DNA of 51,524 nucleotides from Butyrivibrio sp. (GTDB taxonomy: Bacteria > Bacillota > Clostridia > Lachnospirales > Lachnospiraceae). The DNA lies in contig SVGC01000027.1 of the NCBI GenBank assembly GCA_015056495.1, forward strand, positions 1 through 51,524, in the 5' to 3' direction. This document shows positions 51,162 through 51,524 of this stretch, one piece after another. Position numbers and translations under genes: made by a program. Below the pieces are notes generated by a model. It did not search any database. It was given only the letters and a program-made list of their open reading frames with translations, and had not been told where the DNA came from. Each line of letters starts with the position of its first letter. The first letter of the stretch is position 1.

Positions 51162-51175
51162 ATATTCAATTAAAA

Positions 51176-51213
51176 AATCGATAAATTCCATATCGATATG
51201 AAATCTATCGATT
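51176..51213. repeat. Palindromic hairpin in the tRNA-Glu/tRNA-Cys spacer
   Basis: AATCGATA (51176-51183) pairs with TATCGATT (51206-51213), enclosing the perfect palindrome CATATCGATATG. In the transcript it forms a long AT-rich stem between two tRNAs and could be a processing site. Confidence 0.6.
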
Positions 51214-51216
51214 AAA

Positions 51217-51288
51217 TGACTCCGACGGGGTTCGAACCCATGTTACCGCCGTGAAAGGGCGATGTCTTAACCGCTTGACCACGGAGCC
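51217..51288 (-). tRNA. tRNA-Glu (TTC)
   Basis: A 72-base cloverleaf: acceptor GGCTCCG with CGGAGTC (one G-T pair), D-arm region GTCAAGCGGTTAAGAC, anticodon loop CTTTCAC (anticodon TTC), T-loop TTCGAAC. CCA is not encoded; a T-rich spacer follows. Confidence 0.96.
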
Positions 51289-51322
51289 CTATTTCCAACG
51301 ATGATATAGGTCCATCTTTGAG

Positions 51323-51394
51323 CTCCCCAAGTAGGGCTCGAACCTACAACATCACGGTTAACAGCCGTGCGCTCTACCATTGAGCTATTGAGGA
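51323..51394 (-). tRNA. tRNA-Asn (GTT)
   Basis: A 72-base cloverleaf: acceptor TCCTCAA with TTGGGGA, discriminator G, D-arm GCTCAATGGTAGAGC, anticodon stem CACGG/CCGTG with loop CTGTTAA (anticodon GTT), and T-loop TTCGAGC. CCA is not encoded. It is the first tRNA after the 23S gene. Confidence 0.96.
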
Positions 51395-51453
51395 ATATTG
51401 TTCCTTCAAAACCGAACACTGAATATCTACTGCATTTCCTGCTTGTTTTCTGT

Positions 51454-51524
51454 GGACAAGCCCTCGACCTATTAGTACATGTCAGCTGAGTGCGTTACCG
51501 CACTTACACCTCATGCCTATTAAC
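51454..51524 (-). rRNA. 23S ribosomal RNA, 3' end only
   Basis: On the minus strand the last bases read as a 23S 3' terminus, including CAGCTGACATGTACTAATAG followed by GTCGAGGGCTTGTCC. The gene continues beyond the window. The mature 3' end near 51454 is approximate. The 60-base spacer to tRNA-Asn carries GTTCGGTTTTGAAGGAAC, a type common in Clostridia rRNA operons, and no 5S gene. Confidence 0.93.

Overview
The window is a low-to-moderate GC chromosomal segment of an anaerobic Firmicute, most probably a Lachnospiraceae member close to Butyrivibrio or Pseudobutyrivibrio. This is inferred from gene content and protein style, not from a database search. Supporting features are a large single-chain pyruvate:ferredoxin oxidoreductase with a 2[4Fe-4S] ferredoxin gene beside it, paired glgC/glgD, an enlarged 404-residue PRPP synthetase, a Lys/Ala-rich protein with a DUF6465-like tail, and plant-polysaccharide genes (GH105, GH112, AraC-controlled sugar ABC transporter). 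Most of the sequence is ordinary core chromosome. I found no prophage, insertion sequence or CRISPR array.

Layout. 1-8 kb (minus strand): Lys/Ala-rich protein, uppP, an aminotransferase, mfd and pth, each group closed by its own terminator; an inverted-repeat cluster (1851-2003) lies upstream of uppP. 7.6-10.5 kb: glgC-glgD-spoVG. 10.5-15.7 kb (plus): murC, then a dnaD-like gene, a DnaI/DnaC-like helicase loader and prs; DnaA-box-like sequences lie between murC and dnaD. 15.7-21.3 kb (minus): an 849-residue anchored protein with a degenerate C39-like tail, then lacZ. 21.5-22 kb (plus): a DUF402 gene. 22-27.6 kb (minus): a tight operon of GH18/SH3 protein, tsaC/sua5, rpiB, upp, dCMP deaminase and a coiled-coil SleB-type wall hydrolase. 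27.6-28.3 kb: a 700-bp gap with a strong promoter and long-range complementary segments (candidate structured RNA), followed by mecA.

29-33.4 kb: nifJ (minus) diverges from a 56-residue ferredoxin (plus), and each has a recognisable promoter. 33.4-39.9 kb (minus): sirtuin, DUF951 protein, rpsF-ssb-rpsR, then gdpP, rplI and dnaB. 40-48.6 kb: a carbohydrate locus with a solute-binding lipoprotein and two permeases, an AraC regulator, and the oppositely oriented GH105-GH112 pair. Together these fit uptake of rhamnogalacturonan-I fragments, removal of the unsaturated uronyl residue, and phosphorolysis of galactosyl-rhamnose or a related disaccharide. 48.6-51 kb (minus): a three-S1-domain protein, a nitroreductase and a TPR protein. 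51.1-51.5 kb (minus): the 3' end of a 23S rRNA followed by tRNA-Asn, tRNA-Glu and tRNA-Cys, with no 5S gene in the spacer.

The items most worth a second look are the candidate RNA at 27.77-28.03 kb, the palindromic repeats near 1.9 kb, the DnaA-box-like cluster ahead of the helicase-loader genes, the motif shared upstream of the ABC operon and the GH105/GH112 operon, and the terminator-like hairpin at the start of the ferredoxin transcript. None of these is shown to be a new system; each is a sequence-based lead.
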